Made by a program: the position numbers and the translations under genes
Shown: one piece after another, positions 34,301 to 42,700 of the stretch
How the letters are laid out: each line of letters starts with the position of its first letter
Position numbering within the stretch: position 1 is the first letter of the stretch
Notes under the pieces: model-generated
What the model saw: the letters and a program-made list of their open reading frames with translations, nothing else
What the model was told of the DNA's origin: nothing
Databases searched by the model: none
Assembly (NCBI GenBank): GCA_034414595.1
Contig: DAOULY010000004.1
Coordinates: 1 to 64,000 of the forward strand
Length of the DNA: 64,000 nucleotides
DNA from: DAOULY01 sp034414595
GTDB lineage: Bacteria > Chloroflexota > Dehalococcoidia > SZUA-161 > JAUWZY01
Direction of reading: 5' to 3'

Positions 34301-34371
34301 TTGGAGCTATTGGGGAAAAGTCCAGAGGCAAGGTTCCAGACGCAGCACTGCCAGAGAGGTTGGTTGAGTGA
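31336..34371 (+). CDS. Calcineurin-like phosphoesterase fused to a degenerate STAND-like NTPase, possible defence protein
   Basis: A 1011-aa protein. Residues 1-300 are a metallophosphoesterase: HLSDLHYRRGW, VFSGDIVQSGDD, CVPGNHDVSTE, VMHHPLDWL and SGHAHGQHVFH carry the metal ligands. Residues about 350-700 resemble the P-loop plus winged-helix region of STAND/NACHT-type proteins (IVKAPPQFGLTCLAHYLIKK, YLDSKYM, CLVLDSWTD), but the GKT lysine is missing (FGLT), so it is degenerate. The remaining 300 residues are alpha-helical and rich in charged residues. The start ATG follows GGGGGG. Base composition is AT-rich compared with neighbours, so recent transfer is likely. This domain order is seen in several predicted phage-sensing proteins, but no partner gene is adjacent. 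Confidence 0.65.
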   Translation: MNKVIVHLSDLHYRRGWIEEQGVVLNGFFKDLGNQLAKIHNADYYLVFSGDIVQSGDDSNSYDEFISNFDNKLTELGIPISNRICVPGNHDVSTEIVELDKVTHEGVISQRLDETCFNDYISNPSNILTGKFQKYSKFEQAFAEYGLSCPTTITGTGWTIDDSIGIYCLNTALCSIGGSAKGGEVHPDRGRLAIDTRKLHAWNQECQHTVKILVMHHPLDWLIPWAKQELETILRKDFALCLSGHAHGQHVFHSINKYGSLVQCSAPPLFTKKAGELGYSFINISPAIGVVDITYRQWTKHQSFVVGGSFSDSDDGRVIIEKREESPIDRLLTKRLEDALVSFAYQPKIWIEPVLAKRPEYAHTEGNRDDPKIEVSDLVSKPRSTIVKAPPQFGLTCLAHYLIKKAWQDQESKWLYLDSKYMKSNYPDVRKYIESELRSFDCEMQDIKCLVLDSWTDRIKTSLTLLQNVIKLSGDVPVIIMQATDDITFADESSQTLHGREFDILYLWALTRGNVRKVVTDYNEKKHIGDDDAVVSRVVSDLEMLNLHRTPLNCLTLLKVSEIDFDESPVNRTEMIKRVLFLIFNTEIPTYKSRPDLKDCEYVLGYFCEIMLRQSQYFFTRDDFLNTLGQFCKDRVIDLDVDVLFDMLYDHNILVDHGSIFNFRFAYWIYYFAAHRMYHDKDFADFIFKDMRYANYPEMIEFYTGIDRRREDALTVLIKDIQINRKKVQKKSGLPNELNPYRLARWKPSVKTLERMHSEISNGVKDSNLPSSVKDQYADRQYEPARPYYQGVRDIFYEYSLLILMQTVRAASRALRNSDYVSPNIKRQLLDEIGGAWKQILQVLVALTPLLATKKKATFDGANFLLLGNFGDTPEERFNMILSELPNNVVTWFKDDLLSHKMGPLLIERSNEESDDLKKHNFVLLLIKQRPRNWVMQVREYIKSISKNSFYLMDVYVQLYIEYEYSFTSPDTLREIKYLIKTAAAKQFFGAIGEKSRGKVPDAALPERLVE

Positions 34372-34571
34372 GACGATTAGCCTCCCAGTCTATCCACCGG
34401 ACTATATTTCTTGTGTGCCTCCACTGCATCATAGCATCTCACTGCCTGGCAATACTGATTATTAGTCATCATGCCCTGCCCCCCCGAAAACGAGTCCAGT
34501 TAAAATTTTAGACTATGGACTAAAGGAAATGGGGACGCAATGGGAGGAGTCAAGCAAAAACCTGTTATTAC
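34372..34571. other. Gene-free stretch with repeat fragment
   Basis: Holds a repeat fragment (34472-34500) and no gene. It lies between the phosphoesterase gene and the tRNA fragment. Confidence 0.45.
34472..34500 (+). repeat. Dispersed repeat, left-end fragment
   Basis: TGCCCTGCCCCCCCGAAAAC then GAGTCCAG, a 29-bp match to the left end of the TGACC elements at 29471 and 31020; the rest of the element is missing. Confidence 0.55.
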
Positions 34572-34575
34572 TAAA

Positions 34576-34617
34576 TGGCAGCGGAGGGATTCGACCCCCC
34601 GACCAAAGGCTTATGAG
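34576..34617 (-). pseudogene. tRNA-Met (CAT) 3' half, probable attachment-site remnant
   Basis: On the minus strand the segment reads as the 3' half of a tRNA: anticodon loop CTCATAA, stem half GCCTT, variable loop TGGTC, T-arm stem GGGGG/CCCTC around loop GTCGAAT, acceptor half CGCTGCC and discriminator A. The 5' half is absent: no GGCAGCG or AAGGC anticodon-stem partner is found upstream, and a different hairpin replaces it. Integrases often recombine in such tRNA 3' halves, so this may be an att site at the edge of the AT-rich island. It is not expected to be a functional tRNA. Confidence 0.6.
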
Positions 34618-34623
34618 ATTAGC

Positions 34624-34660
34624 CCTCGAAAGGCTGGCAACCGCTTGCCTCCTTTCGAGG
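34624..34660. other. Nested hairpin next to tRNA fragment
   Basis: CCTCGAAAGG (34624-34633) and CCTTTCGAGG (34651-34660) form a perfect 10-bp stem; inside it GGCAA and TTGCC form a second 5-bp stem around CCGC. It lies six bases from the tRNA 3' half, where the tRNA 5' half should be. It could be a recombination structure, a terminator without T-tract, or chance. Confidence 0.45.
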
Positions 34661-34841
34661 TACATTATCACAGGATTTCCCGGATCAGTCAACATCTGAT
34701 CCTAGATACTTCTTCGTGCATAAATATGAGACTACGATATCTAATACATAGAACTCCAGACACGATTTTCAAGGCGGTGTTTCCCTTCGCCTAGATTGGC
34801 CTCGGTTGACCTTACACAGTTAGCAGATCGTGTGATGTACT

Positions 34842-35420
34842 GTGGAGCAGATAAGAGATGACCAGCTCATCTCCCTTTATCCGCCTGCAGCTTTTCACTC
34901 CGGTCTACACCATCTCCAGGTTCGAGGATATATTAGGGGATATAGGAAGGACAGCTATGTCCGTCAAAGGTCGGTGACTCCCAAACTGTGGAGGAGGAGG
35001 GAGTATATCTCCAATGCTTCTCCACGACACTCAGTTGAAGTATTCAGTGGTAGTTACATTTCCACCGTCGTCCTCGTCATTTCCCTTTGCTACTAATGCG
35101 AGCTTTTAGCTCGTCCTTACGGATATCATTTTCGGCATCACTGTCCGCCATTCGGGTCCTGCATCACCTCCGGGTTTGAGGATGTATCAGAGGATAAAAG
35201 GAGGATAGCTATGTCCGTCAAAGGTCGGCGATCCCTAAAGTCTGGTCAGGAAGAGGGTCAGGGTGAGGAGGGTCAGGAGGAGGGTCAGGGTGGAGGAGGA
35301 GCTTTCACCACCACCACCTCCCCCTCCACCTGTCACTTCGTTGTCAATGCGAGCTTGTGCTTCTCCCTGCGTATACGACCTTTCGCGTCGTTGTCCGCAT
35401 CTCCGTGCGATAGCGCGTTC
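34842..35420. repeat. Degenerate tandem duplication, about 255-bp unit
   Basis: The string GGATAGCTATGTCCGTCAAA-type block occurs at about 34950 and 35209, and CATTTCCC...TAATGCGAGCTT-type blocks occur at about 35080 and 35345, in the same order. The second unit contains a GGGTCAGGNGGAG-like simple repeat. No real gene is supported; reading frames here look like by-products of low complexity. Confidence 0.5.
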
Positions 35421-36175
35421 AAGATACGAACTGATCCCCTAGACTTGAGTGCTATAGTGATACCTTGCGCAAGTCTCCGGATCCCCGATGCATGGCAACT
35501 CAGCTACGATGGAGCTAGTACCACAAGTATACCATCAAGCAGAGGTTGTAGCAGCAGCATGCTGGATAGATGTCGGATTCATGACGCATGGCCCTGGGAA
35601 AGCGTCCTATCGCTCTTCACGAGGTGAGCAATGACTTCATGAACGTAGGAGCAACCTGGTTGCCTTCCGCAAGACCGTAACTTGCCTGGCTGATGCCGGT
35701 AGGTCGCTGTCGCCCCATTGAATAACGGTGTTCGGGCTCACTTTGGGAACGAATTCTACCATGGGGTAGGTTCGCTTTCTACATATCCCCACATTCAGGA
35801 TGCCTTGGTGTTCTGTACATGCCCATATTCGTAATGCTACCCCAGTATTTCCAATATTACAGCCAATGCTACCCAAACCCAGATTGGGAGCGTGTCCTAC
35901 GGTAGATGAGATTACCACTCCTATCTATGGTAATCTAGAAACAGGAACAAGCTAGTTCTACCCAGGAATCAGGTCGTTTCAGTGACCATGCTCTCACTCC
36001 AGCACAGGAATATGGTGCTGAACATTACCGGCTGTACTTTTCGATGTTTTGTATTCTAGCCAACATCAGGACCACGAAAGAAGTCATGGCTATGTGGTCT
36101 TTTGGCAGTCAACAGCAGTTTTTTCTCATGGCATTTTTAAGGCTTCTAAAAAGTGGTAAGGCTTTTTGGAATGGT
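35421..36175. other. Gene-free stretch before hdrCB
   Basis: About 750 bp where I find no supported gene. Open frames of 60-95 codons exist on both strands but lack ribosome-binding sites and any family resemblance. It separates the accessory island from the Hdr-Met operon. Confidence 0.45.
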
Positions 36176-37594
36176 TTAGGGGATGAGACCCTTCTTAGAA
36201 AGGAGCGGCTTGAGATCTACCATGTGGCCATCTAAAGCCGCATCCTTCTCGCTTAGACCCAGGGCTAGTGCCATGAGCTGAGTGAAGTAGAAGATCGGCA
36301 TCCTATACTCGTGGCCTTCCCTCCAACTCAGTGCTGGTTGCCGCCAGTCGAGGTTAGCGTTGCACATCGGGCAGGCGATCACTATGGCATCCGCACCCAC
36401 TGCTTGGGCGTTGTCCAATATCCGCTGAACGAGATTGAGGCACTTGTCGGTATCGATAATGCTCAGACTGCCGCCACAGCAGTCGGTCTTGAAGGACCAA
36501 TCAAGCGCATCAGCACCGCACGTCTCCATCAAGTGGTCCAAATTCATTGGGTATTCCGGGTGCTCAGCTCCGGTCACCTCCGGTGGCCGTGTGAGCAGGC
36601 AGCCGTAGTAGCACACTACCTTCAATCCAGAGAGGGGCTTCTTCACCTGCTTGGCTAACACCGACAGCCCCACGCGTTTGACGAAGGTATCGATCGCATT
36701 CTCAATCTCCACCCCACCCTCATACTCATAGCCTAACTGCTTAGTGACATTATCTTTCACCGAGGGGTCAGCATTGATGTTGTAGGCAGCGTGCTTGAGC
36801 CTTGAGAAGCACATGGCGCAAGGAACAGTCACTGCTTTGTGGCCCTTGCTTTCGATCAGGGCCAAGTTCTTCAGAGACAGGGCAGTAGCCAGTTCCTGAG
36901 AGTTCCAGTGGGCTGGGGTGCTCCCACAGCAGAGCCAGCCTTTGGGTTCCTCAAGCTCCAACCCCAGGGTATTGGCCACGGCACGGAAGGATCTATCGTA
37001 CTCGGAAGCACTGGCGTGAAGAGAGCAGCCGGGATAATAGGCAACAGCATTGGCAAGAGGCTGTGAGCCCTCTTTGCGGCGAAGTTTTCGGGGGTAGCCA
37101 GCTCTTTTAGGGGTGAGTTTGAGACGCCCGGCGCTGAACATCTTCATGCCGAGGAAGGCATCTTTAAAGGGCTTCCTCCTTCTCAGATTCATCTCCAGCA
37201 TAAGACCCAGCTCGTACATTCTCCCCCACCAATTGATGGAGCGCAGGCCGGCATTGATAAAAGCTGTTGAGGAGGGCATTATGGGATCGATCTTCTGCTC
37301 TTGGGCTATGATCTTCAGGGTATCAATGACCTGAGCGATATCAATGCCATTGGGACAGCGAGTAGTGCAGGTTTGACAACTAGCGCAGAGCCAGATGGCC
37401 TCGGAACGCAGCACCTCCTCCAAACGCCCCAGTTGCAGCAGCCGCATCATCTGGTTCGGCTTCAGATCCATCTCCGAGGAAAGGGGACAACCCATGGTGC
37501 AGTTTTTGCACTGATAGCAAAGTAGAATGTTTGCGGCACATCTTTCCCTCATCAAGTCCGCTGCGCTCTTGGCTCCTGATGCTGCTGTAGTCAT
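36176..37594 (-). CDS. hdrCB: Heterodisulfide reductase HdrC-HdrB fusion
   Basis: A 472-aa fusion. Residues 1-100 are HdrC-like, with two [4Fe-4S] motifs (CYQCKNCTMGCP and CASCQTCTTRCP). Residues about 180-460 are HdrB-like with two CCG domains: YPGCSLHAS..., LCCGSTPAHW, PCAMCFSRLK, then YYGCLLTR..., DCCGGSLSI, ACPMCNANLD. These carry the non-cubane clusters that reduce disulfides. The ATG at 37594 is used: GGAGG precedes it and it lies 13 bp after metF. No disulfide need be CoM-CoB here; in acetogen-type clusters the electrons go to a C1 reductase. Last gene of the hdrA-mvhD-metV-metF-hdrCB operon. Confidence 0.88.
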   Translation of the reverse strand: MTTAASGAKSAADLMRERCAANILLCYQCKNCTMGCPLSSEMDLKPNQMMRLLQLGRLEEVLRSEAIWLCASCQTCTTRCPNGIDIAQVIDTLKIIAQEQKIDPIMPSSTAFINAGLRSINWWGRMYELGLMLEMNLRRRKPFKDAFLGMKMFSAGRLKLTPKRAGYPRKLRRKEGSQPLANAVAYYPGCSLHASASEYDRSFRAVANTLGLELEEPKGWLCCGSTPAHWNSQELATALSLKNLALIESKGHKAVTVPCAMCFSRLKHAAYNINADPSVKDNVTKQLGYEYEGGVEIENAIDTFVKRVGLSVLAKQVKKPLSGLKVVCYYGCLLTRPPEVTGAEHPEYPMNLDHLMETCGADALDWSFKTDCCGGSLSIIDTDKCLNLVQRILDNAQAVGADAIVIACPMCNANLDWRQPALSWREGHEYRMPIFYFTQLMALALGLSEKDAALDGHMVDLKPLLSKKGLIP

Positions 37595-37607
37595 CGCTAT
37601 CCTCCAT

Positions 37608-38531
37608 TTACAAAACGGGGCGAGGTAATAGCCCAGCCTTTTCGACAATGGTGGGAACAATAGATTCCCAGCCCACTGCCATTATATGGATGCCGTGTAT
37701 ACCTTCTATTTCCTTGAGTTGCTCAATTATCTCTAGGCAGATCTTAACCCCTTCCTCCTTGGCATCCTTGGCGTCCTCCAACCTGGTGATAATTTCATCT
37801 GGGACCGTAACGCCGGATACGTAGTCCCGCATATAGCGAGCGGAGCCGGCTGATCTGGGAGGGATGATCCCCGCCAGAATATGAGCCCGCTCGTGGAGGC
37901 CGCGATCCCTCACCATCTCCATCCAGCGGGCAAAACGGCCAACATCGAATACTGCCTGGGTCTGGATGAAATCGGCACCGGACTGTACCTTCTGGGCCAA
38001 ACGGATGACCCGGTACTCAAAGGGGTCAGCAAAGGGATTGGCAGCAGCCCCGATGAAAAGAGGAACATCACCACTGACCTCTTCACCACAGAGGAACTTT
38101 TTCTCGTCGCGTAGCATCTTTAGGGTCTGAATAAGTTGCATAGAGTCGATATCAAAGACATTCCTGGCCCCAGGGTGGTTTCCGAAATTCTGGTGGTCTC
38201 CGGAAAGACAAAGGATATTGCCGATACCCAAGGCTATTGCTCCGAGCACATCGCTCTGGAGGGCAATACGGTTGCGATCCCGGCAGACCATCTGCATTAC
38301 CGGGTCGACGCCAAGCTGCTTAAGGATAGCGCAGCCCGCTAGGCTAGACATGCGAACGATAGCAGTTTGGTTATCGGTTACATTGAGCGCCTCGCAGCAC
38401 GCTTTGAGCGCCTCACCCTTTCGAGCTACTACCTGTGGCGAACTGCCCTTCGGCGGGCCGATCTCCGCCGTTACCGCGAATTGCCCGCTTTCGAGCACCT
38501 TCTCTAGATTAGTACCAGCTTTCATAGGCAA
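37608..38531 (-). CDS. metF: Methylenetetrahydrofolate reductase, MetF
   Basis: A 307-aa flavoprotein of the MTHFR (MetF) family: ESGQFAVTAEIGPPKGSS near the N-terminus, ALNVTDNQTAIVRMSSLAG, NILCLSGDHQN (the FAD region) and GADFIQTQAVFD. It reduces methylene-THF to methyl-THF, the methyl-branch step of the Wood-Ljungdahl pathway. Adjacent MetV (zinc-binding partner) and Hdr/MvhD subunits supply electrons. It lies 33 bp after metV. Length and motifs are normal. Confidence 0.93.
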   Translation of the reverse strand: MPMKAGTNLEKVLESGQFAVTAEIGPPKGSSPQVVARKGEALKACCEALNVTDNQTAIVRMSSLAGCAILKQLGVDPVMQMVCRDRNRIALQSDVLGAIALGIGNILCLSGDHQNFGNHPGARNVFDIDSMQLIQTLKMLRDEKKFLCGEEVSGDVPLFIGAAANPFADPFEYRVIRLAQKVQSGADFIQTQAVFDVGRFARWMEMVRDRGLHERAHILAGIIPPRSAGSARYMRDYVSGVTVPDEIITRLEDAKDAKEEGVKICLEIIEQLKEIEGIHGIHIMAVGWESIVPTIVEKAGLLPRPVL

Positions 38532-38564
38532 CCTCTCATTTAAGAATGGAGTTTTATAGGGTAG

Positions 38565-39257
38565 CTAATCGCTCACTTCTGCTCTTCCACTTATGTTGAG
38601 GTCCTCCCTGACAACCTTTCGAGGTCCTTTGGCATAGCTGGAACTCCAATCCCTGGGAGGCTTGAGTTCCTCCATGCTAGCCAGCAGCCCCAGTTCTTTG
38701 AGGCGGTCGTAGATAAGCTGCCAGGCACAGGGGGTATCGGCTGATACCTCACATTTGCTATCCACTGACCCCCCGCATGGGCCATGCATTAGGCTCTTGG
38801 CGCAACGAGCGACGGGGCAGACACCCGCTGTGCTTTCCAGCTGGCAGTTGCCGCAGCCAAGGCAGCGCTCGGCCCAGACTCCCTGCTCCAGAGGCAGCCC
38901 GTAGAACAAGGTGTTGACTCCAGGGAGGACTCGCACCTTGGAAAAGCGTTCAGCTATGGCTTGAACGCCTACGCCACAACCCAGAGACAGCACCGCGTCA
39001 CATCCCTTGATCTCATCGGCGACGGCGTCCAAGTATTCCCACTCGCACTGGCGGATGATAGTTCTTTCTCGCACGTCTTTCTCGTGCCCATCCACCCCAT
39101 CAGCCAGGCGAAGTGTCGATGCCAAAATACCCACTTCCTTTTCTCCGCCAGCGGCACAGACAGTGACGCACGTGCCACAGCCTAAAACAAGCACCTGATG
39201 GTATTCTCTGAGCATCTGCCTTATTTCTTCCAGAGGTTTCTGTTCCGCTATAATCAT
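38565..39257 (-). CDS. metV: MTHF reductase zinc-binding partner MetV
   Basis: A 230-aa MetV: N-terminal MIIAEQKPLEEIRQMLREYHQVLVLGCGTCVTVC..., with many cysteines grouped as CGTCVTVC, CGVGVQ, CLGCGNCQLESTAGVCPVARCAKSLMHGPCGG (a [4Fe-4S]/zinc pattern) and CEVSADTPC. It forms the heterodimer with MetF and provides a redox centre on the electron path from HdrA. Its stop is 4 bp after mvhD start side, i.e. tight spacing to mvhD. Function assignment follows the metVF-hdr-mvhD clusters of acetogens such as Moorella thermoacetica. Confidence 0.9.
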   Translation of the reverse strand: MIIAEQKPLEEIRQMLREYHQVLVLGCGTCVTVCAAGGEKEVGILASTLRLADGVDGHEKDVRERTIIRQCEWEYLDAVADEIKGCDAVLSLGCGVGVQAIAERFSKVRVLPGVNTLFYGLPLEQGVWAERCLGCGNCQLESTAGVCPVARCAKSLMHGPCGGSVDSKCEVSADTPCAWQLIYDRLKELGLLASMEELKPPRDWSSSYAKGPRKVVREDLNISGRAEVSD

Positions 39258-39261
39258 ATTA

Positions 39262-39696
39262 CTAGCGCTCCTTGGCTTTGTGTTTCACTGGGCTGGGGCC
39301 CAACCCTTTGATGCGCTCACTCATCTCGGTAGCTATTTCGGCAAAGCGGGGGCCTTGTGCCGACGAGAGGTTGAACATGTCCAGCCGACCTGCACCTAGG
39401 CCAACCTTCTCCAGTATTTGCTTGGCCCGGCTCACTCTTCGCTTGGCATCATAGTTACCTGCCATGAAGTGGCAGCTTCCTTCCTCACAGCCAGCAACAA
39501 ACACCCCGTCTGCGCCTTCCTCGAAGGCCTTGAGTATGAGTATTATATCTGCCCGCCCACTGCACGGTAGCTTCACGATCTTGACATTGGGCGGATATTG
39601 CAGTCGCATGGAACCCGCGAGGTCAGCAGCAGCGTAGGCGCAGTAGGTACAGCAAAAAGCCACTATCTCCGGTTCAAAGCCGTTTTCAGATGCCAT
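39262..39696 (-). CDS. mvhD: MvhD-like [2Fe-2S] electron transfer subunit
   Basis: A 144-aa protein of the MvhD/FrhD-associated family: EIVAFCCTYCAYAAADLAGSMRLQYP at the N-terminus, KIVKLPCSGRADI and FVAGCEEGSCHFMAGNYDAKRRV. Cys pairs (CCTYC, PCSGR, CEEGSC) hold the [2Fe-2S] cluster. It bridges HdrA and its electron donor in bifurcating complexes. It lies between the giant HdrA fusion and metV, gap 4 bp to metV. The tail is basic. Confidence 0.92.
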   Translation of the reverse strand: MASENGFEPEIVAFCCTYCAYAAADLAGSMRLQYPPNVKIVKLPCSGRADIILILKAFEEGADGVFVAGCEEGSCHFMAGNYDAKRRVSRAKQILEKVGLGAGRLDMFNLSSAQGPRFAEIATEMSERIKGLGPSPVKHKAKER

Positions 39697-39799
39697 GACA
39701 TTCTCCTGACTTTATACCCTTTATCAGTGCTTCTCGTTCCTAACCATCGCGATGGGAAGTTGGGAGCACCGTACTTGCCTAAAGCGTGGCTAGGGCCAG

Positions 39800-42700
39800 C
39801 TAATGTTTCATAAGCGCTTCAGCCTTGGCCTCTATCTGGACGTCGCGGTAGTGGAGCAGTCCGATAGCCTTGGCTGGACACTCCGCAGCGCATATTCCGC
39901 AACCCTGACAGTTCGCCATCTCGACCTCAGCTACTCCCTGGGCATTGATCTTGGGAACCTGATAGGGACAGATACGGCAGCAAGTAAGGCAGCCAACGCA
40001 CTTATCTGGATCTATCTTCGATACTGCACCACCGACTTCCAGATGCTCCTTGGACAGGATCGCCGTCGCCCGGGCGGCAGCCGCCATGGCCTGGGCTATG
40101 GTCTCATCGATAAACTTGGGATAGTGGGCCGTGCCACAGAGGAAAATGCCCTCGGAAGCAAAGTCCTCCGGCCGTAACTTGACGTGAGCCTCGAGGAAGA
40201 ATCCTTCCTGGGTCAGAGGCACTTTGAAAGTCGGGCTCAACTCCTTGGCCGAGGGATCGGGCAAAACAGCAGTTGCCAAGGCCAGGATGTCGGGCGATAG
40301 TTTCAGTTCCTCATTCAGGTTCGGCTCCAGCACTGTGATCTGGAGTCGGCCATCAACCGTTTCCACGCGGGGCAACTTCTCATCCGTATAGCGAATAAAG
40401 ATGACCCCTTTTTCCCGGGCCTCCGTATATAGCCTTTCCTTGAAGCCGTAGCTCCGCAGGTCCTTGTGTAGCACATAGACTTTGGCTGAAGGGCTAAGCT
40501 CTTTTGTCTTGATCGCGTTCTTAATGGACACCGTGCAGCATATGCGGCTGCAATACTTGCTCTTTTCTTCCCAGGGGCCAACGCAGAGAATCATGGCCAC
40601 TTCGCCTGCCTTGGCTACCTCATCCGGGCTTTTCTGGATCCGTTCCTCAAGGTCACCCATAGTCATCACCCGTTCGTCTTGGCCTAGGAGATACTCATTG
40701 CCCCGATATTCCTGGCCACCAGTGGCCATGATGGTGACCCCGTGCTCGATGAGGCGCTGGGTTGGATCATCCAACGATGCTATGGTTGTTTTGAAGTTTC
40801 CCACGAAGCCGCCTGTCTTCAACACCCGCGCTCTGGTAATGACTTCTATATTGTGGTTCGCCTCTACTCTTTCGATGAGGGAATTCACATAGGCTCGAGG
40901 ATCGCCGCCCTCTACGGTATTCCACATATGGAGCAGGCGGCCTCCCAACTCCTGCCCTTGTTCAAGGAGATATACCTGGAACCCCTGCTCTGCCAGTACC
41001 AGGGCTGCTGTCATCCCGGCCACACCTCCTCCCACCACCAGTGCCGCGTGACTCAGACCCAGATGTTCTTTGTGCAAGGGCTCAAGCAGGGCTGCCCTGC
41101 CAACGGCCATGGCCACCAGAGACTTTGCCTTCTTGGTCGCTCTCTCTGGATCATGGCTGTGAACCCAGCTGCACTGGTCTCGAATATTGGCCATCTCGAA
41201 CAGGTAGGGATTCAGCCCGGCCTCACGAATGGTATCCTGGAATAGGGTCTCGTGAGTCCGAGGGGTGCAGCTCGATACCACAACCCGGTTGAGCCCAAAC
41301 TCGGCAATCCTCTCCGTGATAGTCTTCAGCGCGTCGGCCGAGCATGTATACAACAGATGATCGGCACTTACAACATGGGGAAGCGTCTTGGCAAACTCGG
41401 CGACACTGTCTACATCCACCACCCCGGCGATGTTGGAGCCGCAGTGGCAGACAAACACGCCTATGCGAGGTTCAGCGCCCTCCACATCGGTCTCCGGTGG
41501 ATAGACCTTCTCCGAGAGCATCGTTCCGCGGGACTTGCCCACTAGGCTCAGCGCGCCCGCCGCAGCCCCGCTGCCCTCGGTAACGCTATCCGGGATATCC
41601 ATCGGCTCATGGAAGGTACCAGCGACAAACACACCGGGGCGGCTGGTCTCAACCGGGGAAAAGGGGGTGGTGTAGCAGAAACCGCTTTCATTGATCTTGA
41701 TGCCCAGGGACTGAGCTATCATGTCTGCACCCATTGGTGCCTCCATCCCCACGCTGAGCACCACCAAGTCAAATTCCTCTTCGAGCAGTTCCCCGTTCTC
41801 CTTCTGATACCGGAGCAGCAAATTGCGGTTCAGCGGCACTTCCCGCAACGAAGAGGGATGGCAGGGGATATACTTCACTCCTTGATTGATGGCCCGCTGG
41901 TAGAATGCGTCAAAGCCTTTGCCAAATGCCCGAATATCCATATAGAAAATGTTGCACTCAACTCCAGGGGCATGATCTTGGGCTAACATAGCTTCTTTAG
42001 TAGCATACATGCAGCACACGGAGCTACAGTACTGGTGCTTCTGGTCTCTTGACCCTATGCACTGGAGAAAGGCAATGCGCTTCGGCTCCTCGTGGTCAGA
42101 GGGACGCTCCAAGTGTCCCCTAGTTGGGCCCGAGGCGCTGAGCATCCGCTCAAACTGCATGCTGGTTACTACGTTGGCATAACGGCCAAACCCAAACTCC
42201 TCAGAAAGCCGGGTGTCGTAGAGCGAATAGCCAGGGCAAGCCAGCACAGCGCCAACATTGAGCTCAATGAACTCATCTTTCATCAGGTGATTGGGCGCGT
42301 TGGCCTGGCATGCTGCTACGCATTGCAAACACTCGGAGCAGACAGCGCAGTTCAGGCACCGTTTGGCCTCCTCGATAGCAGACTGCTCGTCCAGGGTCAG
42401 TACTACTTCATCAAAACTCCTCTTTCTCTTCTCTGCATCCAGCACCTGCGGCCAATTTCGAGGCTGTTTCACTACGGCATCCTTGGGCACGTCTTGGACC
42501 TTTTCCAGCTTGGCTGGCCGGTCACCTTTAAGATCGATCCGGCGTAGCCAGTGATCGATGGAAATGGCAGCCTCCTTGCCGGCGGCAACGGCCTCGATAA
42601 CGCTTGCCGGTCCGCTCACAGTATCACCGCCAGCAAAGACACCGAGGTAGCCAGTGTGCAGTGTTTCGGGATCCACCACGATAGTGCCTCGGCGGGAGAG

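Noticed and set aside
34576..34660. Complete tRNA gene
   Set aside because: Only the 3' half folds; the acceptor and anticodon 5' arms are missing, so it is recorded as a fragment, not as a tRNA.
35211..35627. 138-codon frame starting MSVKGRRSLKSGQEEG
   Set aside because: Driven by a simple repeat (Gly/Glu/Gln then Thr/Ser) in a degenerate tandem duplication; the first copy stops after six codons, so it is unlikely to be a gene.
36044..36235. 63-codon frame before hdrCB
   Set aside because: Runs into the end of hdrCB on the opposite strand, no ribosome-binding site, no family resemblance.
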